Below are positions 36,113-46,293 of a stretch of 64,000 bases of DNA, piece after piece. The notes below the pieces were generated by a model. That model saw only the letters and a list, made by a program, of their open reading frames with translations. It searched no databases and was not told the DNA's origin. Both the position numbers and the translations under genes were made by a program. The DNA is taken from assembly GCA_023663685.1 (NCBI GenBank), contig JAMPHB010000004.1:1-64000 (forward strand), written 5' to 3'. The number at the start of each line of letters is the position of its first letter. Position 1 is the stretch's first letter. This DNA comes from Blautia sp. GTDB taxonomy: Bacteria > Bacillota > Clostridia > Lachnospirales > Lachnospiraceae.

Positions 36113-38011
36113 ATGAGTAGCATAAACATGCTCAGTCAGGAAACAATTGACAAGATTGCGGCGGGAGAGGTGGTAGAGCGTCCCCGCTCTGTGGTCAAGG
36201 AGCTGGTGGAGAACGCCATTGACGCAGGAGCCACAGCCATCACGGTGGAGATTAAGGAGGGAGGGCTCTCCTTCATTCGAATCACGGACAACGGCTCCGG
36301 CATCGCAAAGGAGGAGGTGGCCCTTGCTTTTTTGCGTCATTCCACCAGCAAAATCAAAAGTGCCGAGGATCTTTTGGACGTCCGCTCTCTGGGATTTCGC
36401 GGAGAGGCCTTGTCCAGTATCGCGGCGGTCTCGCGTGTGGAGCTGATCACCAAGACCGGACATGCGCTGACCGGAACCCGGTATCTGATTGAGGGTTCGA
36501 AAGAGCTCTCCCTTGAGGATGTGGGAGCGCCGGACGGTACGACCTTTCTGGTGAAGGATCTTTTTTATAATACTCCCGCCCGGCGGAAGTTCCTAAAAAC
36601 CCCGCAGACAGAGGGAACCTACATCAGTGACCTCATAGAAAAGCTGGCATTGTCCCACCCGGAGATTTCCTTCAAATTCATCAATAATAATCAGACGAAG
36701 CTTCACACCTCAGGAAACGGCAACCGCAGGGATCTGATCTACCATATATACGGCAGGGACATAACGGCGGAGCTGCTTCCCGTGGATTACAGGGGAGAGT
36801 ATTTTCAGCTTTCCGGCTTTATCGGAAAGCCGTCGGTCAACCGGGGAAACCGCAATTTTGAAAATTATTTTATCAATGGGAGATACATTAAAAGCAATCT
36901 GCTCTCCAGGGCAATCGAGGAGGCTTATAAGAGCTTTCTCATGCAGCATCAGTATCCCTTTACCGTGCTGTATTTTGATTTCACCGGAGAGACGCTTGAC
37001 GTAAATGTGCACCCGACGAAAATGGAGCTGCGCTTTGGACACAATCAGGAGATATATCAGGAGCTGGTCGATGCCCTGTATGCCGTGCTCTCCCACAGAG
37101 AGCTGATTCCGGAGGTTCCGGTGACGGAGGAGAAGCCAAAGGCGAAAATCGTGCACGAGTACAGAGAGCCGATTCCGGAGCCTTTCGAGAAGCGGCGCTT
37201 AAACGATCTGCGCCAGTTTTCCCAGAGAGAGGAAAAGCAAGGCAGAGACATGTCCGTGCAGGAGGAGCGGGGCGGCTATCATGCGGGCAGGCCGCAGGTG
37301 CACATTTTAGGAGTGGACAGGCCGTCTGCCGCCCCTGTGCAGGAAAATATGCCGGGGCAGGAGGCGCGGGAAAATGTGCCGGGGCAGGTGACACTGGAGA
37401 GTGTGGCGCCGGATTTTCTCACAGAGGCGGCGAGGAAGAAGCACCGGATTATCGGCCAGCTCTTTCAGACCTACTGGCTGCTGGAATATGAGGATAAGCT
37501 CTATATCATCGACCAGCATGCGGCGCACGAGAAGGTGCTCTACGAGCGGACGATGAAGACATTAAAGGATAAGGAATTCACTTCCCAGGCCATCAGTCCG
37601 CCCATTGTTTTAAGTCTGGATGCAAAGGAGCAGGAGAGCCTGGAAAACTGCCGGAGCCAGCTTGAGCGGCTGGGGTATGCGGTGGAGAGCTTTGGCGGCA
37701 GGGAGTACATGATATCCGCCGTCCCCGCCAATCTTTTTTCCATAGATGTAAAGGATCTGTTTATTGAGATGCTGGATGATTTTTCCAGTCTCTCCGGCAG
37801 ACAGACGCCGGAGCTGATTCTGGAAAAGGTGGCTTCCATGTCCTGCAAGGCGGCAGTGAAGGGAAATAATACCTTAAGTCTTGCGGAGATTGACGCACTG
37901 ATGGGGGAGCTGCTGACACTGGAGAATCCCTTCAACTGTCCGCATGGCAGACCCACGATCATCTCCATGTCGAAGTATGAGATTGAAAAAAAGTTTAAAC
38001 GTATCGTATGA
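36113..38011 (+). CDS. mutL: DNA mismatch repair protein MutL with endonuclease motif
   Basis: The 632-residue protein has the GHKL ATPase (ENAIDAGAT, DNGSGI, GFRGEALSS) in its first 330 residues, a variable linker (about 340-450), and a C-terminal nuclease domain. The metal-binding motif DQHAAHEKVLYE is intact, so it should nick DNA as in bacteria without MutH. ATG at 36113 follows GGAGGG; an in-frame ATG at 36062 overlaps mutS and would add 17 atypical residues. The stop overlaps an upstream ATG of miaA. Confidence 0.96.
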   Translation: MSSINMLSQETIDKIAAGEVVERPRSVVKELVENAIDAGATAITVEIKEGGLSFIRITDNGSGIAKEEVALAFLRHSTSKIKSAEDLLDVRSLGFRGEALSSIAAVSRVELITKTGHALTGTRYLIEGSKELSLEDVGAPDGTTFLVKDLFYNTPARRKFLKTPQTEGTYISDLIEKLALSHPEISFKFINNNQTKLHTSGNGNRRDLIYHIYGRDITAELLPVDYRGEYFQLSGFIGKPSVNRGNRNFENYFINGRYIKSNLLSRAIEEAYKSFLMQHQYPFTVLYFDFTGETLDVNVHPTKMELRFGHNQEIYQELVDALYAVLSHRELIPEVPVTEEKPKAKIVHEYREPIPEPFEKRRLNDLRQFSQREEKQGRDMSVQEERGGYHAGRPQVHILGVDRPSAAPVQENMPGQEARENVPGQVTLESVAPDFLTEAARKKHRIIGQLFQTYWLLEYEDKLYIIDQHAAHEKVLYERTMKTLKDKEFTSQAISPPIVLSLDAKEQESLENCRSQLERLGYAVESFGGREYMISAVPANLFSIDVKDLFIEMLDDFSSLSGRQTPELILEKVASMSCKAAVKGNNTLSLAEIDALMGELLTLENPFNCPHGRPTIISMSKYEIEKKFKRIV

Positions 38012-38022
38012 CAGGAGCGGCT

Positions 38023-38991
38023 ATGGAGAAAAAACCACTGGTGATTATTGCAGGCCCCACGGCGGTGGGAAAGACTGCGCTGTCCGTTGCTCTCGCGAAG
38101 CGCATCGGCGGCTCCGTGATCTCGGCAGACTCCATGCAGATTTACAAATATATGGATATTGGTTCCGCCAAGGTGACGGGGGAGGAGATGGAGGGAATTC
38201 CCCATTATCTCATCGACGAGCTTCTTCCCTCGGAGGAGTTTCATATTGTCCGTTTTCAGGAGATGGCAAAGCAGGCGCTGGAGGATATCTATGCAAAAGG
38301 GCGCATTCCCATTGTGGCGGGAGGCACGGGCTTTTACATTCAGGCGCTTTTATATGACATTGATTTTAAAGACCAGGACAGCGACGGGGAGCTTCGGAAG
38401 GAGCTTGCAGCGTATGCAAGGGAGCATGGAAACCATGCGCTCCATGAGAAGCTGCGGGAAATTGACCCGGTTTCCTACGAGCGCATCCACGAGAATAATA
38501 TCAAGCGTGTGATTCGGGCACTGGAATTTTATGAGAAGACGAAAACGCCCATCTCTGCGCACAATGAAAGTGCGCGCCGTCCCTCCCCCTACAATTTTGC
38601 CTATTTTGTTTTAAGCGACGAACGCGCGCGGCTGTATGAAAAAATTGACGCAAGAGTGGATCTTATGATGGAGAGAGGGCTTTTGGAGGAGGTCAGGCGT
38701 TTGCAGGCGATGGGCTGCCACCGGGAAATGGTGTCCATGCAGGGGCTCGGTTACAAGGAGCTTCTCGATTATCTGGAGGGACGCTGTACGCTGGAAACTG
38801 CCGTGTATGTCATTAAGCGGGAAACAAGGCACTTTGCGAAGCGGCAGCTCACATGGTTTAAAAGGGAGCCGGATGCGATCTGGCTGGACAAAAACCATTA
38901 CGGCGGCGCGGATATGCTGCTTAGTGAGATGCTTCGGATTTTGCGGGAGAAAGGAATTTTTGATGAATCAGCTATTACTGGAACAATATAA
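38023..38991 (+). CDS. miaA: tRNA dimethylallyltransferase MiaA
   Basis: MiaA adds a dimethylallyl group to A37 of tRNAs reading UNN codons. The P-loop GPTAVGKTALS (about 9-19), the SADSMQIYKYMDIGSAK signature and GGTGFYIQALL are conserved. ATG at 38023 has CAGGAGCGG 3-8 bp upstream; an ATG at 38008 overlapping the mutL stop is an alternative. Length is 322 residues. The last 29 bp overlap the following gene. Confidence 0.95.
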   Translation: MEKKPLVIIAGPTAVGKTALSVALAKRIGGSVISADSMQIYKYMDIGSAKVTGEEMEGIPHYLIDELLPSEEFHIVRFQEMAKQALEDIYAKGRIPIVAGGTGFYIQALLYDIDFKDQDSDGELRKELAAYAREHGNHALHEKLREIDPVSYERIHENNIKRVIRALEFYEKTKTPISAHNESARRPSPYNFAYFVLSDERARLYEKIDARVDLMMERGLLEEVRRLQAMGCHREMVSMQGLGYKELLDYLEGRCTLETAVYVIKRETRHFAKRQLTWFKREPDAIWLDKNHYGGADMLLSEMLRILREKGIFDESAITGTI

Positions 38992-40261
38992 AGCCATGGG
39001 CATCTCGGAGGAGGTGCTGGCCTTTGGGGAGAGCATAGAGGAATCCCTTGCCGGGCGCTTTCTTGCCATCGACGAAAATGCGCAGCTGGGACAGCTTAAG
39101 GTCATTGCCGCCATGCAGAAAAATAAAGTTAGTGCCGAATGCTTCAATATATCCAGCGGATATGGGTATAATGATTTGGGAAGAGATACCTTAGAAAAAG
39201 TATACGCAGACTGTTTCGGCGGAGAGGATGCACTGGTGCGTCCGCAGATTACATGCGGAACCCACGCGCTTGCGCTTGCGCTTTTGTCGAACCTTCGCCC
39301 GGGAGACGAGCTGCTCTCCCCGGTGGGAAAGCCCTATGACACGCTGGAGGAGGTGATCGGAATCCGTCCCTCGCGCGGTTCTCTGGCAGAATACGGGATC
39401 ACTTACGCACAGGTGGATCTTCTCCCGGACGGCGGATTTGATTATGATGAAATAGCAGGAGCCATCGGAGAGAAAACTAAACTTGTGACAATACAGCGTT
39501 CGAAGGGCTATGCAGCCAGAGAGACGCTGTCGGTGAAAAAAATCGGTGAGCTGATTGCCTTTGTCAAACGCATAAAGCCGGATATCATCTGTATGGTGGA
39601 CAACTGCTACGGCGAGTTTGTGGAGGATAAAGAACCCCTTGCCGTGGGCGCTGATATGATCGTTGGATCCCTGATTAAGAACCCTGGCGGCGGACTGGCG
39701 CCCATCGGCGGTTATATCGTCGGCAGGAGGGACTGCGTAGAAAATGCCGCTTACCGGCTGACCTCACCGGGACTTGGCAAGGAGGTGGGTGCGGGGCTCG
39801 GCGTTATTTCCTCCTTCTATCAGGGCTTGTTTTTAGCTCCGGCCGTAGTGAGCGGCGCCCTAAAGGGGGCAATTTTTGCGGCAAACATCTATGAGAGGCT
39901 GGGGTATAAGGTAATCCCTGACGGCAGGGAGAGCCGCCACGATATTATTCAGGCGGTGGAGCTCGGCAGCAGGGAAGCACTGCTTGCCTTTTGTGAGGGA
40001 ATCCAGGCGGCCGCCCCGGTGGACAGCTATGTGATCCCGGAGCCATGGGCGATGCCGGGCTATGACAGTGAAGTAATCATGGCGGCAGGCGCTTTCGTGC
40101 AGGGATCGTCCATTGAGCTGTCTGCCGACGGCCCCGTAAAGCCGCCCTACACCGTCTATTTTCAGGGGGGACTTACATGGAATCACGCCAGACTGGGTAT
40201 CCTTATGTCTTTACAAAAACTTTATGAACGAAAACTTGTTAATAGAGACCAGTTGTGCTAA
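38963..40261 (+). CDS. Methionine gamma-lyase family PLP protein (YnbB / COG4100)
   Basis: The 432-residue PLP enzyme belongs to the Cys/Met-metabolism-like family once labelled aluminium-resistance protein. The PLP lysine is in GSLIKNPGGGLAPIGGY and the dinucleotide-like YGYNDLGRDTLE is conserved near the N-terminus. The substrate is uncertain despite the family name. ATG at 38963 follows AAAGGAA and lies inside miaA. In Bacillus ynbB is also close to the mutSL-miaA-hfq region. Confidence 0.9.
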   Translation: MNQLLLEQYKAMGISEEVLAFGESIEESLAGRFLAIDENAQLGQLKVIAAMQKNKVSAECFNISSGYGYNDLGRDTLEKVYADCFGGEDALVRPQITCGTHALALALLSNLRPGDELLSPVGKPYDTLEEVIGIRPSRGSLAEYGITYAQVDLLPDGGFDYDEIAGAIGEKTKLVTIQRSKGYAARETLSVKKIGELIAFVKRIKPDIICMVDNCYGEFVEDKEPLAVGADMIVGSLIKNPGGGLAPIGGYIVGRRDCVENAAYRLTSPGLGKEVGAGLGVISSFYQGLFLAPAVVSGALKGAIFAANIYERLGYKVIPDGRESRHDIIQAVELGSREALLAFCEGIQAAAPVDSYVIPEPWAMPGYDSEVIMAAGAFVQGSSIELSADGPVKPPYTVYFQGGLTWNHARLGILMSLQKLYERKLVNRDQLC

Positions 40262-40307
40262 AATTGTATCTGTGTCTGTGTGGCTCTGGGAGAGGGAAAG
40301 GAAAAAG

Positions 40308-40997
40308 ATGAGTCACACTACAGTAAAAAATCTGCCGGAATCCGAGAGACCCTATGAGCGTTTCCGCCGTCTGGGGGCGGAGGCTCTGTCGGATGCGGAG
40401 CTTCTTGCCATCATTTTAAAGACAGGAACGAAGGGGCTGACCTCTTTGGATCTGGCGCGGGATCTTCTTTTAAAATGTCATGGAAATCTTTTGAATCTCC
40501 ATGCATTTTCCTATGAGGAGCTTGTAAAAAGGCGGGGCATCGGCCCGGTCAAGGCGATTCAGCTAAAGGCCATTGCCGAACTGTCCAACCGGATCGCGCG
40601 GACGACGAGCGGCTATCAGATAAGCTTTCAAAGTCCGGAATCCATCGCGGTCTATTATATGGAGACCATGCGGCACCGCAGAGAGGAGGTGCTCATGGCC
40701 GCGTTTTTTGACGCAAAATTCAATTTTCTTGGAGATGATGTCATTGCCAGAGGGGGAATGAACTGCGCCTATGTGACGCCTGCGGAGCTTTTTCGCAGGG
40801 CGATCTTAGCGAATGCGCTGCAGATCATTCTGTTGCACAATCATCCCAGCGGCGACTGTCATCCCAGTGAAGCAGACCTTCTTCTGACCGAGAGACTGGT
40901 GCAGGGAGCGAAGCTTTTAGAACTTCATGTGGAGGATCACATTGTAATCGGCGACAAGTGCTATTACAGCTTCAGAGAAAACGAGATTATGCCCTAG
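40308..40997 (+). CDS. radC: RadC-family JAB/MPN-domain protein
   Basis: The 229-residue protein has an N-terminal UPF0758 region with a helix-hairpin-helix (KRRGIGPVKAIQLK, about 72-85) and a C-terminal JAB/MPN metalloprotease-like domain with the zinc motif HNHPSGDCHPSEAD. Despite the name, a DNA-repair role is not supported in recent work; the true substrate is unknown. ATG at 40308 follows AAAGGAAAA. In many Firmicutes radC precedes mreBCD, as here. Confidence 0.94.
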   Translation: MSHTTVKNLPESERPYERFRRLGAEALSDAELLAIILKTGTKGLTSLDLARDLLLKCHGNLLNLHAFSYEELVKRRGIGPVKAIQLKAIAELSNRIARTTSGYQISFQSPESIAVYYMETMRHRREEVLMAAFFDAKFNFLGDDVIARGGMNCAYVTPAELFRRAILANALQIILLHNHPSGDCHPSEADLLLTERLVQGAKLLELHVEDHIVIGDKCYYSFRENEIMP

Positions 40998-41022
40998 CAG
41001 GCATACAGAAAGGGAATGTGTT

Positions 41023-42039
41023 ATGAACAACAATATTTACGGAATTGACTTTGGAACCTGCAATTTTAAGGTGTTCAGCAAGTCTACAGGCAAAATATCC
41101 AGCGAGAAAAATACAATCGCGGTCATCAACAAAAACCAGATCTACGCTTACGGCGACGCGGCATATGCGATGTATGAGAAGGCGCCGGAGCTTATTAACG
41201 TCACATTCCCGGTGGTCAGCGGCGTGATTGCGGACTGCAATTTTTTGCAGACCATGATTTTCGAGTATCTGGAGGGAAAGCTTAAGGCAAAGGTCAAGAA
41301 TGCGGATTTTCTGGTAGCGGTTCCCACAGACATCACAGATGTGGAGAAGAGAGCCTTTTATGAGCTGTTTTATAAGAGTAAATACCGCCCGAAAAATGTC
41401 ATGCTCTGCGAGAAGCCCATTGCGGATGCGGTGGGACTTGGGCTCGACGTCAACGAGCCCACCGGGGTTATGGTGGTTGACGTGGGAGCGGACACCATCG
41501 AGATTTCTGTCATTTCCTTAGGCGGGCTGGTGCTGAGTGATCTTTTACACTTTGGCTCGAACCGTCTGGATGATTCCATCATCAGCTATCTGCGCAAGGA
41601 ATTCAACCTGATGATTGGAAAAAAGACGGCAAGGGCGCTAAAGGAGCATCTCGGGAGCGGTCTGCCCGGCAGGGAGGAGACCATGACCATCGTGGGACTT
41701 GACATGGTGAGCGGCCTTCCCGTGGAGCGGGAAATCACGGCGGAGACGGTCTATAAGGCGACAAAGGGCAATCTGGAGTCCATCTGCACCTCCATTAAAA
41801 TGATTCTGGAGAAGACGCCTCCCGAGCTGGCGCGGGATATTATCAACGCAGGCATATACATCACTGGCGGCGGTTCGAAGATTAACGATCTGGACAAGCT
41901 GTTTACGGAGATCACCAATATCAGGGTAAATACCTGCGACAATCCTGAGGAGAGCGCGGTGCGCGGTCTTGCCAAGATCGCTTCGGATTCCAAGTATAAG
42001 CAGCTCCCCTTCTCGATTAAGACCAGCGGCGCAAGGTAG
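41023..42039 (+). CDS. mreB: Rod-shape actin homologue MreB
   Basis: MreB forms membrane-associated filaments that guide lateral wall synthesis. The 338-residue protein has phosphate loop 1 (YGIDFGTCNFKVF, Cys in the usual Ala/Thr position), phosphate loop 2 (VVDVGADTIEISVIS) and the adenosine motif GIYITGGGSKI. Length is close to family norm. RBS GAAAGGGAATG leads to ATG. It begins the mre-PBP2-min-rodA block. Confidence 0.93.
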   Translation: MNNNIYGIDFGTCNFKVFSKSTGKISSEKNTIAVINKNQIYAYGDAAYAMYEKAPELINVTFPVVSGVIADCNFLQTMIFEYLEGKLKAKVKNADFLVAVPTDITDVEKRAFYELFYKSKYRPKNVMLCEKPIADAVGLGLDVNEPTGVMVVDVGADTIEISVISLGGLVLSDLLHFGSNRLDDSIISYLRKEFNLMIGKKTARALKEHLGSGLPGREETMTIVGLDMVSGLPVEREITAETVYKATKGNLESICTSIKMILEKTPPELARDIINAGIYITGGGSKINDLDKLFTEITNIRVNTCDNPEESAVRGLAKIASDSKYKQLPFSIKTSGAR

Positions 42040-42059
42040 AGGGCCGGTGAAGGAAGAAT

Positions 42060-42959
42060 ATGAAGAGTTTTCGCAGCAATAAGAAAAAGCGTATACCAAG
42101 TAAATATCTGCTATTGATCTTAACCGCCCTCTGCGTGGTGTCCATCTTCGTAAGTCTGGTGTTCAATATCACGGGAGGGCCGTTAAACGCGGCGGCAGGC
42201 TATGTGTTTGTCCCGATGCAGAGGGGCTTAAATTCCGCCGGCGAGTGGCTGTCGGATAAGCTCAACGACTTTCAGACCTTAGGAGAGGTGCTTGAGGAAA
42301 ACAAACAGCTCAAATCCCAGCTGGGAGAGCTCACGACCCAGCTGAATAAGGTGAAACTGGATCAGTATGAGCTGGACAATTACAGGGAGCTTCTGGAGCT
42401 GGACGCGGAGTACGAGGAGTACGAGAAGGTAGCCGCCCATGTGATCGCGATGGATTCCGGCAACTGGTTTTCCAGCTTTACGATTGATAAGGGAAGTAAG
42501 CAGGGAATCGCAAAGGGGATGAACGTAATCTCCGGAAGCGGCTTAGTGGGCATCGTCACGGATGTAGGGCCGAACTTTGCGAAGGTGCGGAGCATCATCG
42601 ACGATTCCAGCAATGTGAGCGCAATGGTTCTCTCGACAAAGGACAACTTTAATATCAGCGGCAGCCTCATGTCCATGAACGAAAATAAGCTGCTTCCATT
42701 TTCAGAGCTTCAGGACGAAAAGGATGAGGTAAAGCTTGGGGATCCGGTAGTCACCTCCTATGTTTCTGACCAGTATCAGCAGGGAATCCTCATCGGTTAT
42801 ATCTATGAGATCGAGGAGAATTCCAACAACCTGACCAAGTCCGGCACAATTACGCCGGTGGTGGATTTTCAGCATTTGCAGGAGGTGCTGGTGATTACGG
42901 AAATCAAGGATACGGGGGAGCAGGACATTCGAAACGCCGCAGAGAATACCGAGGAGTGA
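42060..42959 (+). CDS. mreC: Rod-shape-determining protein MreC
   Basis: MreC is a bitopic membrane protein that activates PBP2-RodA. The 299-residue product has a basic cytosolic N-terminus, one transmembrane helix (about 17-37), a coiled coil (about 65-105, LEENKQLKSQLGELTTQLNK) and the extracellular beta-barrel domain (GSGLVGIVTDVGPNFAKVRSI). It sits 20 bp after mreB and 3 bp before mreD. Confidence 0.94.
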   Translation: MKSFRSNKKKRIPSKYLLLILTALCVVSIFVSLVFNITGGPLNAAAGYVFVPMQRGLNSAGEWLSDKLNDFQTLGEVLEENKQLKSQLGELTTQLNKVKLDQYELDNYRELLELDAEYEEYEKVAAHVIAMDSGNWFSSFTIDKGSKQGIAKGMNVISGSGLVGIVTDVGPNFAKVRSIIDDSSNVSAMVLSTKDNFNISGSLMSMNENKLLPFSELQDEKDEVKLGDPVVTSYVSDQYQQGILIGYIYEIEENSNNLTKSGTITPVVDFQHLQEVLVITEIKDTGEQDIRNAAENTEE

Positions 42960-42962
42960 GCT

Positions 42963-43484
42963 ATGCTTAGGAAATTCATGCTTTTTATAATAATCACAGT
43001 ATGCTTTCTGCTCCAGACGACCGTGTTTTCTGCACTGTCCTTCGCAGGAATCGCCCCGAATCTTCTGATCATCGTCGTGTCTGCCTTTGGCCTGATGCGG
43101 GGAAAGAAAGAGGGACTGTGGGTCGGTTTCTTTTGCGGGCTCCTTATCGACATCTTTTTTGGTTTTTATCTCGGAGTGTATGCTTTACTGTATATGTATG
43201 TCGGATACAGCAACGGATTTTTGCAGAAGAGGTTTTTCCCGGACGACATTAAGCTGCCGATGATTATGATCGGAGCGAGCGACATTGTATGTAATCTTGT
43301 GGTCTATACCATTATGTTTCTGCTGCGGGGACGGTTTCAGTTTCTGTACTATTTGAGAACCGTCATTGTCCCGGAATTTGTTTACACCATGGTTGTGACC
43401 ATATTCCTTTACTTTATCCTGCTTAAGCTCAACCAGCGGGTTGAGGTCTACGAGAAAAGGAGAGCGAAGAAGTTTGATATATGA
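42963..43484 (+). CDS. mreD: Rod-shape-determining protein MreD
   Basis: The 173-residue membrane protein has five to six hydrophobic helices and an N-terminus (KFMLFIIITVCFLLQTTVFS) and GRKKEGLWVGFFCGLLIDIF-like region typical of MreD. It follows mreC by 3 bp and overlaps the start of the PBP2 gene by 11 bp, so the mreB-C-D-PBP2 genes are tightly coupled. Confidence 0.92.
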   Translation: MLRKFMLFIIITVCFLLQTTVFSALSFAGIAPNLLIIVVSAFGLMRGKKEGLWVGFFCGLLIDIFFGFYLGVYALLYMYVGYSNGFLQKRFFPDDIKLPMIMIGASDIVCNLVVYTIMFLLRGRFQFLYYLRTVIVPEFVYTMVVTIFLYFILLKLNQRVEVYEKRRAKKFDI

Positions 43485-46293
43485 TATTCGTGAATTCTTA
43501 AAAAAATTCTTTAGTTCCAGATTGTTTGTTATTTCTGCTGTTTTTGTTCTCTTGTTTGCGGTTATACTGGGGAGAGTGTTTTCTCTGCAGATTGTCAACG
43601 GGAAATCCTATCAGGACAATTTTGCGATGCGGATCACAAAGCCCCTGTCCATTGACGCATCCAGAGGGTGCATATATGACTGTCAGGGAAATCTTCTGGC
43701 ATATAACGAGCTGGCATACACGCTGCTGATCACGGACAGCGGCGTCTATTCAAGGAAAGCTGAGAAAAATGAGGTCTTAAACAGCCAGCTGGCGGAGATT
43801 CTTACTATGCTGAACGAAAATAAAGACAGTCTCTGTAACAGCTTTAAGATTGATTACGACGCGGAGACGGATACATACAGCTTTAATATCTCAGGAACCG
43901 CGCTGAACCGGTTTCGGGCGGATGTGTTCGGCCGAAGCTCCGTGGAGGGTCTGAAATACAACGAGGATTTTGGCTTTGACGAGTTGAATGCCAGTGCCTC
44001 ACAGATTATGGAGTATCTGTTGAGCGAGGACAGCTTTGATGTGGATGAGAGTTATCCGTGCTGGCTTGCCTACGAGATCGTGGCGGTGCGCTATGCGATG
44101 AAGTCCAATTCCTACGCCCGCTACATTCCCACGACCATCGCAGAGGACGTCAGTGACAGAACCGTGGCCTATATCAATGAGCATATGGATACGCTGATTG
44201 GTGTGGATATCAAGGAAGATACGATTCGCCGCTACAATTACAGTGAATATTTTTCCGGCATCATCGGCTACACAGGAAAAATTTCCGACAGTGAATATGA
44301 GGAGCTGCACGCGAAGGACGCAAGCTATACCACGAACGATGTCATCGGAAAGGCGGGTCTGGAGCAGTTCTATGAGTCCTATCTGCGGGGCAAAAACGGT
44401 GAGCAGAAAATCTATGCAGACAACGTGGGGCGTGTTCTGGAAGTCATCAGCAGCACGGACTCTGTGGCCGGGGACGATCTGTACTTAAGCCTTGACGCCG
44501 AGCTTCAGAAAGCGGTCTACCTCGCTTTGGAGCAGGAGATTGCCGGAATCGTATACGCCAATATCAAGAACCACAATATTCCGGCGGAGGACGTCTATTT
44601 TGCGCTGATCAATAACAGTGTGGTGGATATTACGCGCTTTGATGATGAGGACGCTTCGGATACAGAGCGGGAGGTCTTTGCGGATTTCACCCGGGCGCAG
44701 AAGGCTGCGATTCAGACAGTAGAGCAGCAGCTCACAAAAACACCGGTGCCTCTGTCCCAGATGTCGGAGGAGGTGCTCGATGATTTCACGCTGATTATTT
44801 CTATTTTGAAGGAGGACGGGCTTCTTCTGTCAAAAGAGATTGATGAGACGGACAGCACCTACAAGCAGTGGCGGGATCAGAGAATCAGCCCGAGGGAGTA
44901 CCTGACCTATTGCATAGCACAGCACTGGATTGATATCAGTCTGCTGACAGTGGACGAAAAGTATGCAGATACGAATGAGATATATGAAGCGCTCTGCGAT
45001 TACATTCTAAAAACGATTGCGGAGGATACGGATTTCTCTAAGCTGGTGTACGAGTATATGGTTTACCGGAACGAGATATCTCCCAGAGATCTGTGCGTGA
45101 TCCTTTTTGAGCAGGGAACTCTGGATTACGATGACAGTACGGTAGAAAAGTTAAAGGACGGCACCATCAGTCCCTACAGCTTTCTGCTGGAAAAAATCAA
45201 CAATATTGAGATTACGCCCGCCCAGCTCGCCCTTGACCCCTGCACCGGCTCCTGCGTGATTACAGACGTCAATACCGGAGCCATCAAGGCACTGGTGAGT
45301 TATCCGGGTTACGATAATAACAAATTTGCCAATGGGGTGGACGCCGCATATTTTGATGCGCTGCTTGCGGACAAGTCCAATCCCATGTGGAATTACGCCA
45401 CGCAGGAGCAGACAGCCCCGGGCTCGACCTTTAAGATGGTGACGGCGACGGCGGCAATGGCGGAGAATCTGGTGACGACCACGGAGGAAATCCAGTGTAC
45501 CGGAAAATATTACGAGGTCAGCAATGAGCCGACCTGCTGGATTTATCCGAACGGTACGCACGGGAAGATCAATATCTCGGAGTCCCTCAGGGATTCCTGC
45601 AACGTTTTCCACTATACACTGGGTTACCGGCTGGCACTGAAGGATACGGGAATATACAACGACGCCAAGGGTATTTCCTATATACAAAAATATGCCTCCC
45701 TCTATGGTCTTGATAAAAAAAGCGGGCTGGAGATAGAGGAGTCCACGCCGGACATTGCGACCCAGTATCCGGTTATGGCGGCCATCGGCCAGAGTAATAA
45801 TAACTATACGACGGTGTCGCTCTCCAGATATGTGACGGCAGTCGCCAGCGGGAGGCTTTACTCCTACCAGCTGATGGATAAGATTGTGGATGCCGACGGT
45901 AAAGTAGTGGAGAGCTATGAGCCTGAATTTAAGGATATCTCGGATACCCTCACAGGGGAGCAGTGGGATGCGATTCATACCGGTATGCGGCAGGTGGTGG
46001 AAAATCTGGACAGTTTTCATGGATTTTCCGCTGTCACTGTGGCTGGAAAGACCGGAACGGCCCAGCAGGTAGAGACAAGACCGAACCACGCGCTTTTTGT
46101 GGGCTATGCGCCCTATGATAAGCCGGAGATCTCCATCGCCACACGAATTGCTTATGGCTATAGTTCCCACAATGCGGCCTCTGCGGCACGCAATATCATT
46201 TCCTACTATTACGGGGAACAGTCCTTAGATGAAATCTTAGGGCTCAAGGCTTCCGGCGTCAACGGCTCCTCAAACAACGCGGTGACCGATTAA
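43474..46293 (+). CDS. mrdA: Class B penicillin-binding protein 2 (elongasome transpeptidase) with a large insertion
   Basis: PBP2 crosslinks peptidoglycan in partnership with RodA. This 939-residue protein has one N-terminal membrane helix, a pedestal domain and a transpeptidase domain with SxxK (STFK, about 45425-45440), SCN and KTGTAQQ. It is about 250 residues longer than typical PBP2, mainly because of a block of about 220 residues (about 44550-45210) between LSLDAELQKAVYLAL and the strand starting GSCVITDVNTGAIKALVSYP. I chose TTG at 43474 because AAGGAG lies upstream and the protein then begins MIYDIREFLKKFF. Confidence 0.92.
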   Translation: MIYDIREFLKKFFSSRLFVISAVFVLLFAVILGRVFSLQIVNGKSYQDNFAMRITKPLSIDASRGCIYDCQGNLLAYNELAYTLLITDSGVYSRKAEKNEVLNSQLAEILTMLNENKDSLCNSFKIDYDAETDTYSFNISGTALNRFRADVFGRSSVEGLKYNEDFGFDELNASASQIMEYLLSEDSFDVDESYPCWLAYEIVAVRYAMKSNSYARYIPTTIAEDVSDRTVAYINEHMDTLIGVDIKEDTIRRYNYSEYFSGIIGYTGKISDSEYEELHAKDASYTTNDVIGKAGLEQFYESYLRGKNGEQKIYADNVGRVLEVISSTDSVAGDDLYLSLDAELQKAVYLALEQEIAGIVYANIKNHNIPAEDVYFALINNSVVDITRFDDEDASDTEREVFADFTRAQKAAIQTVEQQLTKTPVPLSQMSEEVLDDFTLIISILKEDGLLLSKEIDETDSTYKQWRDQRISPREYLTYCIAQHWIDISLLTVDEKYADTNEIYEALCDYILKTIAEDTDFSKLVYEYMVYRNEISPRDLCVILFEQGTLDYDDSTVEKLKDGTISPYSFLLEKINNIEITPAQLALDPCTGSCVITDVNTGAIKALVSYPGYDNNKFANGVDAAYFDALLADKSNPMWNYATQEQTAPGSTFKMVTATAAMAENLVTTTEEIQCTGKYYEVSNEPTCWIYPNGTHGKINISESLRDSCNVFHYTLGYRLALKDTGIYNDAKGISYIQKYASLYGLDKKSGLEIEESTPDIATQYPVMAAIGQSNNNYTTVSLSRYVTAVASGRLYSYQLMDKIVDADGKVVESYEPEFKDISDTLTGEQWDAIHTGMRQVVENLDSFHGFSAVTVAGKTGTAQQVETRPNHALFVGYAPYDKPEISIATRIAYGYSSHNAASAARNIISYYYGEQSLDEILGLKASGVNGSSNNAVTD

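Noticed and set aside
38807..38962. Longer N-terminus for the methionine gamma-lyase family protein
   Set aside because: The extension lies inside miaA in another frame, and a proper RBS and family-like N-terminus are found at 38963.
44550..45210. Frameshift or fusion explaining the long PBP2
   Set aside because: The reading frame is continuous through the segment, and motifs on both sides are in the same frame.
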